From Spirochaetota bacterium (GTDB lineage Bacteria; Spirochaetota; UBA4802; UBA5550): a stretch of DNA of 64,000 nt. The notes under the pieces were generated by a model. The model saw only the letters and a list, made by a program, of their open reading frames with translations, was not told the DNA's origin and made no database searches. The position numbers were made by a program, and so were the translations under genes. Positions 54,139 to 62,966 of the stretch are shown piece after piece. The DNA is taken from positions 62,001 through 126,000 of the forward strand of contig JAGNKX010000002.1 of the NCBI GenBank assembly GCA_017999915.1, in the 5' to 3' direction. Each line of letters opens with the position of its first letter. The stretch's first letter is position 1.

Positions 54139-55764
54139 TTATTTGCCGGAGCGTCTTTCCACCGAGGCCCTGATAAAATCCCTGAAAAGAGGGTGCGGTT
54201 TCGTGGGTTTTGATTTAAACTCCGGATGAAACTGGGTTGCTATGAACCAGGGATGACCGGGAAGCTCGATGGTCTCAACCAGGTTAATAGGCACATGGAT
54301 CCCGCCGAAGGCCATGCCGCATTTCTCGTAAGTTTCGCGGTAACGGTTGGTGAATTCATACCGGTGACGGTGCCTCTCCATGACCGATTCTTTGCCGTAT
54401 ATCTCCCTTACCCTGCTTCCTTCATTAAGATGGCACTGGTACGCGCCCAGGCGCATGGTGCCGCCCATGTCAAGGACGATCTCCTGGTCCTCAAGGAGGG
54501 ATATGACAGGGTGAGGCGTGGAGGGATCGAATTCCTTCGAATTGGCCCCTGCCAGGCCGCAGACGCTGCGGCCGAATTCGATGACTGCGCACTGCAGGCC
54601 GAGGCAGATGCCGAAGAAAGGGATATTGTTGGTGCGCGCATGGTTAATGGCCAGCACCTTCCCCTCGATTCCCCTGTCGCCAAAGCCGCCCGGCACCAGG
54701 ACGCCGTCAATGCCGTCGAGAAGGCTCGTGATGCTATCCGGGGACTTCTCGATATCCTCGGAATCGATGCGGACTATGTCCAGGCGGGCCTTGTTGGCAG
54801 CCGCCCCGTGAAGGATCGCCTCGTATATGGATCGATAGGCGTCCTGGAGCGAAATATACTTGCCCACCACGGCGATGCGGACATTCTTTTCCGGGTTCTT
54901 CAGGGACTTGATGAAGCCGTCCCAGGCGGGGATCTTGAGGGGCTTCGCGTCCATCTTGAAGTTTTCCAGCACGATGTTGTCGTATTCCTGCTCATGGAAC
55001 ATGTAGGGGATCTCGTAGATGGACCCGGGGACGTCGATGGCGGATATGACATTGCGCTCCGATACGTTGCAGAACAGGGCTATCTTGCTTTTCAGGTCCG
55101 TGGTCAGCGGGTTGGCCGAACGGCAGAGGAGGATGTCGGGAATGATCCCTATTTCCATCAGCTCCTTGACCGAATGCTGCGTCGGCTTCGTCTTCTGCTC
55201 CCCCGCGGCGGACAGGGTGGGCACCAGGGTAAGATGGACATTGAGGACCCGGTTCGAGCCGAGCTCCTGGCGGATCTGGCGGATGGCCTCCAGGAAGGGG
55301 ATCGATTCTATGTCACCCACAGTGCCGCCGATCTCGACCATGACGAAGTCCAGGTCGTAGTTGGCCGCGACGCTGTAGATGCGGCTCTTTATCTCGTCGG
55401 TGATATGGGGAATGACCTGGACGGTGCGGCCCAGGTAATCGCCCCGCCGCTCACGCTGGATGACGGTGTTGTAGATCTGGCCCGTGGAAATCGAGTTCTT
55501 CCTGGTATACTCTGCGCCGGTGAAGCGCTCGTAGTAGCCCAGGTCCAGGTCTGTCTCGGCGCCGTCCTCCGTCACGTACACCTCGCCGTGCTGGAAGGGG
55601 CTCATGGTGCCCGGGTCTATGTTTATGTAGGGATCCATTTTGATGATCGAAACCCTGTAGCCGTGGCCTTCCAGGAGCATGCCCAGCGAGGCTATGGAGA
55701 TGCCCTTCCCCAGTGAGGAGCATACTCCCCCGGTCACGAAAATGAATTTTGTATTAATGTTCAT
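54139..55764 (-). CDS. pyrG: CTP synthase
   Basis: Makes CTP from UTP with glutamine nitrogen and ATP. 541 residues: synthase domain with FVTGGVCSSLGKGISIASLG, MDPYINIDPGTMSPFQHGEV and EIGGTVGDIE; C-terminal class I glutaminase with GFGDRG, catalytic Cys in FFGICLGLQCAV and the HPEFKSKP end with its His-Glu pair. Normal length. A leader hairpin lies 76 bases upstream (55840-55874). Confidence 0.97.
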   Translation of the reverse strand: MNINTKFIFVTGGVCSSLGKGISIASLGMLLEGHGYRVSIIKMDPYINIDPGTMSPFQHGEVYVTEDGAETDLDLGYYERFTGAEYTRKNSISTGQIYNTVIQRERRGDYLGRTVQVIPHITDEIKSRIYSVAANYDLDFVMVEIGGTVGDIESIPFLEAIRQIRQELGSNRVLNVHLTLVPTLSAAGEQKTKPTQHSVKELMEIGIIPDILLCRSANPLTTDLKSKIALFCNVSERNVISAIDVPGSIYEIPYMFHEQEYDNIVLENFKMDAKPLKIPAWDGFIKSLKNPEKNVRIAVVGKYISLQDAYRSIYEAILHGAAANKARLDIVRIDSEDIEKSPDSITSLLDGIDGVLVPGGFGDRGIEGKVLAINHARTNNIPFFGICLGLQCAVIEFGRSVCGLAGANSKEFDPSTPHPVISLLEDQEIVLDMGGTMRLGAYQCHLNEGSRVREIYGKESVMERHRHRYEFTNRYRETYEKCGMAFGGIHVPINLVETIELPGHPWFIATQFHPEFKSKPTKPHPLFRDFIRASVERRSGK

Positions 55765-55839
55765 ATGCCACCAGAATTAAAAAGCGTTAGGGCTTTCATG
55801 CCATGTTTCCGGATCCGGCAAAGACCCGGGAAATGCACA

Positions 55840-55874
55840 TAAGAGCGCGCCCCATGTTTTGGGATGCGCTCTTA
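55840..55874 (-). promoter_or_regulatory. hairpin in the pyrG leader
   Basis: TAAGAGCGC / GCGCTCTTA 9-base arms with inner CCCA / TGGG pairing. No T-run follows on either strand, so it is not an ordinary terminator. It lies in the 5' leader if the promoter at 55925-55953 is right; a role in pyrG control is possible but unproved. Confidence 0.4.
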
Positions 55875-55924
55875 ACAGGCATCGGCCCTTTGGCAGATAT
55901 TATCGAATATCATTCCAACTGAAT

Positions 55925-55953
55925 AATATGACATAATAATTGGACATTGTAAA
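55925..55953 (-). promoter_or_regulatory. candidate promoter for pyrG
   Basis: Minus strand: TTTACA, 17 bases, CATATT, about 160 bases upstream of the start. Confidence 0.3.
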
Positions 55954-56150
55954 TCCAAAAAATGGGCTTTATATTACATGGATGTTAATTTTTTAATGCA
56001 ATTTGTCTAGCTCCGCCCCCCCCCTTGGTTTTAAACATATATCAAATAATTAATATAAAAATTTAATGACTGTGCCAATGAAATACCCCACGGTCCGGAC
56101 ATGACGTTACGGGGGCATTCTGCCATATATTGTTTTAACCGGTTTCAACT

Positions 56151-56187
56151 ACGGAGCGGAGCTCCGGGCTTTTCGCGCGCAGCGATA
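56151..56187. repeat. family C repeat, copy 2
   Basis: CGGAGC-GGA-GCTCCGG-type palindrome followed by TTTTCGCGCGCAGCGAT; related to 48441-48478. Confidence 0.5.
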
Positions 56188-56326
56188 AAACATGGCTTGA
56201 CATAATACTCGCGATCGGTTTAATTTTATACGGACACGGTCGGATTATCCCGTTGGCCATGAAGCCCGGCCGGCCCGGACAAATGTGACGTCGTATCATG
56301 CAAAATATATTCACCAGAGGACCGAA

Positions 56327-56701
56327 ATGGTAGAAAAGCGCAGATTTCCCCGCCATCAGTGCAAGCTTAAAACGGTATTCAATTATTATGAAGGGAACCC
56401 CGATGATATTGACAACGAGATAACGGTCCCGAGCAAGGGAAAGGGCGTCATCTGCGACATCAGCCAGGGCGGCGCGCTCCTGGTCACCTCGGCCCGCGTT
56501 TCTCCCGGCGTGCCGGCCCTTCTCAATTTCAAGATAAAAAAGCAGAAGATGGCGATACATGGCCGCATCGTCAGGACAGGATTGTTAAAGAACAACCCGA
56601 CCGAGGTGGCCCAGAAGATGGCCCGTTTTTCCTCCTTCGGCGACGCATACATAGCGATAGAATTCAAGGAGCCCATCTCATTTTCATCTGAAGATCTGTG
56701 A
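56327..56701 (+). CDS. PilZ domain protein
   Basis: 124 residues from ATG 56327, with GAGG 7 bases upstream. KRRFPRHQCK supplies the R-x3-R motif and ICDISQGGALLVTSARV the D-x-S-x2-G motif, so c-di-GMP binding is likely. A following beta-rich part (LLNFKIKKQKMAIHGRIVRT, DAYIAIEFKEP) is the usual PilZ barrel. Only 6 bases separate it from the next, unknown gene. Confidence 0.82.
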   Translation: MVEKRRFPRHQCKLKTVFNYYEGNPDDIDNEITVPSKGKGVICDISQGGALLVTSARVSPGVPALLNFKIKKQKMAIHGRIVRTGLLKNNPTEVAQKMARFSSFGDAYIAIEFKEPISFSSEDL

Positions 56702-56707
56702 TACGAC

Positions 56708-57568
56708 ATGAAAAACGTTATCATCCGCATCAACGACATAGCCGATATCGATACATCCAAGATATCGGTCTATGACCTCAATAACCGCTATGTGGACTCC
56801 CACGGGACGATGTACGGCCTCAGGTACAACAAGGCACAGAGAAAGATCGAGGTCATTAAGATCGTGAGGACCCATGAAAAGAACGCCGCCACGTACCAGC
56901 AGAAGATCATCCAGAAAAAGAGGGGCGCCGGGGATATGGCCGCCAACGGCTTTGACGCGATGAGCGGCCATTATGAAGAGCCGGAAGACGAATCGGAGGA
57001 ATATTACAATCCCGAAGGCTTTATCGAAAAAACGATGGAGCTCACCAAGACCCACCGGGAGCGGCTCAAGGCGATCATAATGATGATACGCAACTCCAAC
57101 ATCATTCCCAAGGAAAACAAGACCGACAACACCCATCTGGAGGATTTATTCAGGAACATGGATATCGACGGAATGCAGCCCCTTGAAAACCTGGCCAACT
57201 ACCAGAAGGAGCTGATAAACTATCCCCGGTCCCTTACCTACTACCAGGCAAAAATGGACGACAAGAGCCGCGGAATAATCGACACCCTGGCGACCAGCAA
57301 CAGGAAAGTCATGCGCTTCATATACCTCGCGGAGATGCTCGAGAACACCCGCATGCTCTATCGTAACATCGACAAGCTGGTAAAAAACCTGAAAAAATTC
57401 CTCGAAGAAAAAAACCCCGACGACGTAAAGTGGGTCACGGCCCATGAAAGACAATCCTTCAAGGACGGGATGGTGTCGATCAACACCACCATCCAGGAGA
57501 TAGAAGACCTCCTTGACGATCTCACAAAGCTCGAGGAATACACCTTCAACCTGGAACATTATTCATAG
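56708..57568 (+). CDS. unknown protein, 286 residues, linked to a PilZ gene
   Basis: No family recognised. The N-terminus (1-60) looks beta-rich (VIIRINDIADIDTSKISVYDL), then a Gln/Lys-rich stretch, an acidic Tyr-rich stretch (YEEPEDESEEYYNP), and from about 110 mostly helices with coiled-coil-like segments (LEDLLDDLTKLEEYTFNLEHY near the end). No signal peptide or membrane helix. Its stop is part of a 26-base palindrome. It probably works with the PilZ protein (inference from spacing). Confidence 0.7.
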   Translation: MKNVIIRINDIADIDTSKISVYDLNNRYVDSHGTMYGLRYNKAQRKIEVIKIVRTHEKNAATYQQKIIQKKRGAGDMAANGFDAMSGHYEEPEDESEEYYNPEGFIEKTMELTKTHRERLKAIIMMIRNSNIIPKENKTDNTHLEDLFRNMDIDGMQPLENLANYQKELINYPRSLTYYQAKMDDKSRGIIDTLATSNRKVMRFIYLAEMLENTRMLYRNIDKLVKNLKKFLEEKNPDDVKWVTAHERQSFKDGMVSINTTIQEIEDLLDDLTKLEEYTFNLEHYS

Positions 57569-57591
57569 GCGAGGATGCGCATCCTCGCCTA
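57566..57591. repeat. 26-base perfect palindrome including a stop codon
   Basis: The TAG of the upstream gene begins the palindrome; the other arm ends CCTA. Centre GATGCGCATC. It could act as an end-of-transcript hairpin, but no T-run follows. Confidence 0.75.
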
Positions 57592-57710
57592 CGCAGGCAA
57601 TGCCGCCCCCGCGCATGGATCATCACGCAAAAAAATTCCTTGCATTATAACACCATTGGAAAAAATGTACCTCTGACAGAGGCCGGTATATAAATCCCGG
57701 ATGGAAAGAC

Positions 57711-60700
57711 ATGACCCTCAAACCCTTATGCGACATATTCAGGCGGTCCGACGAGTTCGGCGAGCTGCGGAGGGCCCTCGGGGAGAAGGACCGCGGCGGA
57801 AGCGACGGCCCCCTCCTGGTCGAAGGGATATCTCCCGCTTCGTTCCCGCTGATCGCCGCGTCGGTCTTCCATGAATCGCCGCGGCAGGTGATCGTGGTTG
57901 CCGAGAATTACCAGAAGATGCACGAGACGCACCTGGACCTGAGCGCGATGGTCGACGAGGCCTCGCTCTTCCTCTTCCCCCCCTGGGAGACCCTCCCCTA
58001 CGAGTTCGTGTCGCCGCCGGAAACGACGGAGCGGGAGCGGATCACCGCCCTCTACCGGCTCATCAAGGGCGGGCCGGCCCTGGTGGTGACGGCCGTGGAA
58101 TCGGTCATGAGGAAGATCCCGAACCGCGGTTTCTTCGAGAAAAAAGGGGTCGTCCTCGAGGCCGGCGCTGACTATCCCTTCGACGACATCGTGGCGATGC
58201 TGGCCGCGTACGGCTACTCCCGGGAAAAGCGGGTCGAGTCCTTCGGGCATTTCGCCATCAAGGGAGGCATCATCGACATCTTCCCCCCGTCCCACGATAC
58301 GCCCCTGCGACTTGATTTTTTCGGCGACACCCTTGAATCGATACGGGAATTCGACCTGGCCAGCCAGATCTCGAGCGCCGAACACCGGTCCGTCACCGTA
58401 TACCCGCGGAAAGAGCTGGTCCTGTTCGGGACCGAGCGTGAGAAGCTGCAGGGCCTCCTTTCCGAAGCGCGGTCCGGCGGCCTGGACCTGCCGGAGAACA
58501 TCCTCTCCCGGCTGAAGGAAGGATCGCTGGATGATGTGAGCGGCATCGAAGACCTGTTTCCGCACATAATACCGGGCGACACCCTCTTTTCATATCTCCG
58601 GGAGGATGCCATCATCATATACCTGGAACCGGCGGAGCTCTCGGTTAAGCGCAATCACATCGAAAAGACGTTCCACGAGCTGTATGACCGGAAGCGCGCC
58701 GCGACCCTCTGCCTTCCGCCGGAGAGCCTCATCGATCCGGAGGCCTATGACCGGGGGCGCGCGAAGGCCCTCTGCCTCCAGGCTTTCACCGCCTCCCCGC
58801 ACTCCATGAAATGGCAGCTCCGGAGCATCCCCAATTTTCACGGCAGGATAAAGCAGGTCCGCGAGGAGATCGCCGCGCGGTTCGAGCAGGGGTGGCGCGT
58901 GGCCGTCACGACCGGCTTCGAGGGCCAGGCGCGGCGCCTCTACGACCTCCTCGCCGAGTTCAAGCCGGACGGCAAGTTCGAGGAATTCACCGACGCTGAC
59001 CTGAACATCCTTCTATCCCCCCTCAAGGAGGGGATCGAGATCGCGTCCGCCAGGCTCCTCGTCATAACGGACCACGAGATCTTCGGCAAGAGCTACCGCA
59101 AAAAGCGGGAATTCAAGAAGAAGACCTCCCGGCCCATCGACTCGTTCCTCGACCTGAAGCCGGGCGACTACGTCGTCCACATCAACCACGGCATCGGCAC
59201 GTTCCGGAAAATCGAGCGGATGTCCGCCGGCGGGGTCGAGCGTGACTTCCTCCTGATCGAGTACGCCGAGGGGGACCGGCTCTACGTCTCCCTGGACCAG
59301 ATCACCATGGTGCAGAAGTATATCGGGCTCGAGGGACGAAAGCCCCGCATCGACAGCCTGGGAAAAAAATCGGCGTGGAACCGCATCAAGGAGAAGGTCC
59401 AGAAATCCGTCGAGGAAACGGCGGCGGAGCTCATCAAGATATACTCCGCCCGGCGCGCCCTGAAGGGTTTCCAGTTCCCGCCGGACACCACCTGGCAGGA
59501 GGAGTTCGAGTCCCAGTTCGATTACGAGGAGACGCCGGACCAGATCACGGCCATCGAGGACGTGAAGGACGACATGGAAAACCCGCGCCCCATGGACCGC
59601 CTCATCTGCGGCGACGTGGGCTTCGGGAAGACAGAGGTGGCCATCCGGGCCGCCTTCAAGGCCGTCATGGCGGGGCGGCAGGTGGCGATACTCGTCCCCA
59701 CCACGGTGCTGGCGATGCAGCACTTCACCACCTTCACGAAACGCTTTTCCGGCTACCCCATCGAGATCGACATGATATCGCGCTTCCGCACCTCCGCCGA
59801 GATAGGCCGCATCAAGGCCAGGCTGAAAGAGGGGAAGATCGACATCATCATCGGCACCCACGCGATGCTGGCCAGGGACATGATCATCAAGAACCTGGGC
59901 CTCCTCGTCATCGACGAGGAGCAGCGCTTCGGCGTGCGCCACAAGGAGCAGCTGAAGAAATTCCGCACCCTGGTGGACGTCATGACCCTCTCCGCCACGC
60001 CGATCCCCCGCACCCTCCACATGGCCATGGCGGGCATCCGGGACCTGACGATCATCCTCACGCCGCCGGAGAACCGCCAGTCCATCGAGACCTACGTTAT
60101 GGAGGACAACCCGGACATCCTCCGCATGGCCGTCATGAACGAGATCGAGCGGGGCGGCCAGGTCTTCTACGTGCACAACCGCGTCCAGACCATCGAGGCC
60201 CACGCGGTCATGATGCGGGAGCTTGTGCCCGAGGCGACCTGCGCCGTCGCCCACGGCCAGATGCACGAGCACGAGCTCGAGGACGTCATGATCGACTTCC
60301 TCAACCACAAGTTCGACATCCTGGTCAGCACCTCCATCATCGAGTCGGGCCTGGACATGCCCAACGTCAACACCATCGTCATCAACCGCGCCGACGCCTT
60401 CGGCCTGTCGCAGCTCTACCAGCTCAAGGGGCGCGTGGGCCGCTCGAACCGCAAGGCCTACGCATACCTCTTTTACCCGAAGCACCGCCCCCTCACGGAG
60501 GAGGCGATGAAGCGCCTTCGCGTCATCGCCGAGTACTCCGAGCTCGGCAGCGGCTTCAAGATCGCCATGAAGGACATGGAGATACGGGGGGCCGGCAACA
60601 TCCTGGGCGTGGAGCAGTCGGGCAACATCTTCGAAGTGGGTTTCGAGCTGTATCTGAACATGCTCGAGGACGCGGTACAGCAGCTCAAGGGCGAGCCGGT

Positions 60701-61148
60701 CTCGTCGCAGTTCCGGACCCCACTTTTCCTGAAGACGGACTTCTTCATCCCCGACGCCTACATCGGCGACGAGAAGCAGAAGATAGAGTTCTACAAGCGC
60801 TTCGAGTCATGCGATTCCGTCGAGGAGGTCGAGCAGGTCGAGAAGGAGATGGTGGACCGCTTCGGCCCCTACCCGGAGGAGGTGAGAACGCTGATCCAGA
60901 TCGAGCAGATCCGGGCCATGGCCTCGCTCCTGGCCATCGACGAGATAATGGAGGATTCCCGCTCCATCAGGATCACAATTTCGGGGAGCGCCCGGGTCGA
61001 CGTGAAGAAGGTGGTGGGGCTGATGGCCGCGGACCGGCGCCTGTCCATCGACCAGGCCGACCGGGAGACCCTTATCTTCGTGCCGGAATCGATGAAAGCC
61101 GAAAAAAAGGTGCCGGAGCTGAAAAAATTGTTGCAACAATTGATGTGA
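57711..61148 (+). CDS. mfd: transcription-repair coupling factor
   Basis: Removes stalled RNA polymerase and recruits UvrA. 1145 residues: UvrB-like N-terminal modules (about 1-330, with FPPWETLPYE and GGIIDIFPPS), RNA-polymerase-interaction (CarD-like) domain (about 480-540, KPGDYVVHINHGIGTF), translocase with Walker A GDVGFGKTE (about 633) and DEEQRFG (about 736), motif QLKGRVGRSNRKAYAY, and the C-terminal TRCF domain (about 990-1110). Normal length. Confidence 0.97.
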   Translation: MTLKPLCDIFRRSDEFGELRRALGEKDRGGSDGPLLVEGISPASFPLIAASVFHESPRQVIVVAENYQKMHETHLDLSAMVDEASLFLFPPWETLPYEFVSPPETTERERITALYRLIKGGPALVVTAVESVMRKIPNRGFFEKKGVVLEAGADYPFDDIVAMLAAYGYSREKRVESFGHFAIKGGIIDIFPPSHDTPLRLDFFGDTLESIREFDLASQISSAEHRSVTVYPRKELVLFGTEREKLQGLLSEARSGGLDLPENILSRLKEGSLDDVSGIEDLFPHIIPGDTLFSYLREDAIIIYLEPAELSVKRNHIEKTFHELYDRKRAATLCLPPESLIDPEAYDRGRAKALCLQAFTASPHSMKWQLRSIPNFHGRIKQVREEIAARFEQGWRVAVTTGFEGQARRLYDLLAEFKPDGKFEEFTDADLNILLSPLKEGIEIASARLLVITDHEIFGKSYRKKREFKKKTSRPIDSFLDLKPGDYVVHINHGIGTFRKIERMSAGGVERDFLLIEYAEGDRLYVSLDQITMVQKYIGLEGRKPRIDSLGKKSAWNRIKEKVQKSVEETAAELIKIYSARRALKGFQFPPDTTWQEEFESQFDYEETPDQITAIEDVKDDMENPRPMDRLICGDVGFGKTEVAIRAAFKAVMAGRQVAILVPTTVLAMQHFTTFTKRFSGYPIEIDMISRFRTSAEIGRIKARLKEGKIDIIIGTHAMLARDMIIKNLGLLVIDEEQRFGVRHKEQLKKFRTLVDVMTLSATPIPRTLHMAMAGIRDLTIILTPPENRQSIETYVMEDNPDILRMAVMNEIERGGQVFYVHNRVQTIEAHAVMMRELVPEATCAVAHGQMHEHELEDVMIDFLNHKFDILVSTSIIESGLDMPNVNTIVINRADAFGLSQLYQLKGRVGRSNRKAYAYLFYPKHRPLTEEAMKRLRVIAEYSELGSGFKIAMKDMEIRGAGNILGVEQSGNIFEVGFELYLNMLEDAVQQLKGEPVSSQFRTPLFLKTDFFIPDAYIGDEKQKIEFYKRFESCDSVEEVEQVEKEMVDRFGPYPEEVRTLIQIEQIRAMASLLAIDEIMEDSRSIRITISGSARVDVKKVVGLMAADRRLSIDQADRETLIFVPESMKAEKKVPELKKLLQQLM

Positions 61149-61248
61149 TGGGTAACTTCTGCAACCTGTAGTGTTTCAAAAAATCATGGCTCCCCTGTTC
61201 CATGGCGAGCCTCATACCCAATATTATATCACGCATAAGGAAAAGATA

Positions 61249-61929
61249 ATGAAAAAGTGTACAATGGCCCTGGCGATCACCCTCTTTATCGCCGCAACGC
61301 TGGTATCCGGCTGCAAGAAGGAAGGCAACGAGGTAGTGGTCAAAATCGACGACGAAAAAATCACCCTCGACGAGTTTAACAACTATTACTACATGTTCGC
61401 CAAGATGATGCTGAACATGGACAAGAAGGAAGTGGACAAGATGGCCGCCAACCCCGAGATAGAGAACCATCCCACACTCAACCTGCTTAACAAAACAAAG
61501 TTTCTTGATTTCCTTGTCAGCAGGAAGCTCCTCTACAACAAGGCTTTTAACGACGATTCGATGAACAAAGACGACCTGAAAACAATCAAAGAGCTTTCCG
61601 ATCTCCAGTTCGTTTCATCATACTACCTGAGCCAGAAGCTCAAGGACGAGATCAAGGTCAGCGACGAGGAAAAAAACAATTTCTACAACAGGAACAAGGA
61701 GCGGCTCAAAGGCATGCCGGTGAACGAGGAAATGGACAACTGGATCAAGCAGCAGGTGTTCATGGAAAAGCTTGAGATCAAATCCAACCAGTTCATCCTC
61801 GAGCTCCTCGGCGAGGCCAAGGTCAACAAGGAAGGTTTCAAGAAACACCTGGCCAAGGCGCAAAAAACCGACGAGAAAAAAGACGAAACGAAGGACGAGC
61901 CCAAGGAAAAGAAAGCCGACAAGAAATAA
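61249..61929 (+). CDS. lipoprotein with SurA N-terminal-like region
   Basis: 226 residues from ATG 61249, with AAGG 8 bases upstream. The lipobox is LVSGC (Cys at about 21). The mature part (VVVKIDDEKITLDEFNNYYYMF, KFLDFLVSRKLLYNKAFN, VSDEEKNNFYNRNKERL) follows the pattern of SurA/PrsA-type chaperone segments, but I see no parvulin prolyl-isomerase domain. The tail is a Lys/Asp/Glu-rich low-complexity stretch. It lies 100 bases after mfd. Likely an extracytoplasmic chaperone-like lipoprotein (inference). Confidence 0.7.
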   Translation: MKKCTMALAITLFIAATLVSGCKKEGNEVVVKIDDEKITLDEFNNYYYMFAKMMLNMDKKEVDKMAANPEIENHPTLNLLNKTKFLDFLVSRKLLYNKAFNDDSMNKDDLKTIKELSDLQFVSSYYLSQKLKDEIKVSDEEKNNFYNRNKERLKGMPVNEEMDNWIKQQVFMEKLEIKSNQFILELLGEAKVNKEGFKKHLAKAQKTDEKKDETKDEPKEKKADKK

Positions 61930-61969
61930 CCGCTCGGCAATCGATGAGCAGTGTAAACGGAATTTCCTG

Positions 61970-61995
61970 CATCGCCCCGCGCCAGCGGGGCGATG
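61970..61995 (+). terminator. strong GC hairpin after the SurA-like lipoprotein gene
   Basis: CATCGCCCCGC / GCGGGGCGATG, 11-base perfect stem, 4-base loop, 41 bases past the stop. Followed by TCATATGG, not a T-run, so it is a weak intrinsic terminator at best. Confidence 0.45.
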
Positions 61996-62167
61996 TCATA
62001 TGGTGATAACCGGGGTGGATGCGGGTTTTGGATCGCGCTCCTATTGATTGTTGACAAAATAATCGCCTCCCCTGTAATATGTTTCAGGCACAGAGGGAGC
62101 GGCCCGGTAAAAAAATGAAACAAAATCTCTTTTCTTTTCCTAATACTATGTGCAACCAGGAATAACC

Positions 62168-62905
62168 ATGAAATTGATCAACCTAATAACGCTTATCCTG
62201 ATCATGGGCGCTGCCGCCGCAACGGTCGGATGCAAAAAAGACAGCGACAGCTCGATCATCCCCGGGTACTGGTCCCCCGGCGATTTCCGCCCGAGGGGCC
62301 TCGCGCGGGAAAAGGCGTACAAGCTCCAATTTTTAGATAATTCATCCGCTCCAACTGCCACCAATTATTGTTCCTCTGGCACCACCATCACCGATCCCAA
62401 TACGACCGATCCGACAAACACCGCGTCAACGGGCCGGTGCGGCGCCGTCTACGGCATCTGGCTCACCGGTACATCGTACCAGAACAGCCTGGGATCGGAG
62501 GGGATCGCCGTCAAGAACACCCATCTGCCCTCCGCCACCATGATGATAAAAATAGTCCGATTCATGGGCCAGCCATGGGACATCATCCTGAACCTGAACG
62601 GCATAGTCTATACGGCCCAGAGTTCGGCCCTGGAGCTGATGTCATGCGAAAGCGTGGATTGGACGACCCCGGACTACACTGCTCCGGACGGCACAATATA
62701 TGCCAACTCCGGCGTGAGGCTCAAATTGATGTATGTGCGATTTCTCCAGGATATAACCCTCACTTCCTCGGCCGGAACCATAACGATAGTGCAGACAGGC
62801 ACTCTGCCTGATCCGACCCATCCGCCCACCTGGTATGATTCGTCGAATGTGCAGCACTTCAATCTTCCGGCCACGGGAGATTTCATCCTGGCCCAGGCGT
62901 TATAA
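62168..62905 (+). CDS. lipoprotein of unknown function
   Basis: 245 residues from ATG 62168 with AGGA upstream. Signal sequence with lipobox ATVGC (Cys at about 22) followed by KKDSDSS. The mature part is Ser/Thr/Asn-rich with probable beta strands and a Thr-rich insert (TTITDPNTTDPTNT). Two further cysteines in NYCSSG and GRCGAV plus one in MSCESV could form disulfides. No family recognised. Confidence 0.65.
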   Translation: MKLINLITLILIMGAAAATVGCKKDSDSSIIPGYWSPGDFRPRGLAREKAYKLQFLDNSSAPTATNYCSSGTTITDPNTTDPTNTASTGRCGAVYGIWLTGTSYQNSLGSEGIAVKNTHLPSATMMIKIVRFMGQPWDIILNLNGIVYTAQSSALELMSCESVDWTTPDYTAPDGTIYANSGVRLKLMYVRFLQDITLTSSAGTITIVQTGTLPDPTHPPTWYDSSNVQHFNLPATGDFILAQAL

Positions 62906-62966
62906 ATGCCGCTCCCGAAATGCGGGAAGCTTTCGAGGAAGATTTCGATAAACCGGCAGGACGCGT

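Larger units (their letters stand above)
55765..56326. other. 562-base divergent gap between pyrG and the PilZ gene
   Basis: Contains the pyrG leader hairpin and promoter candidate, an AT-rich middle, a run of nine C at about 56016-56024, and a family C repeat (56151-56187). No credible gene. Confidence 0.6.

Noticed and set aside
54226-55716. 496-codon plus-strand frame opposite pyrG
   Set aside because: Antisense to an intact CTP synthase gene.
59013-61171. Long frames on both strands overlapping mfd
   Set aside because: Mfd motifs are complete in one frame; the others are low-complexity shadows rich in His, Arg and Gly.
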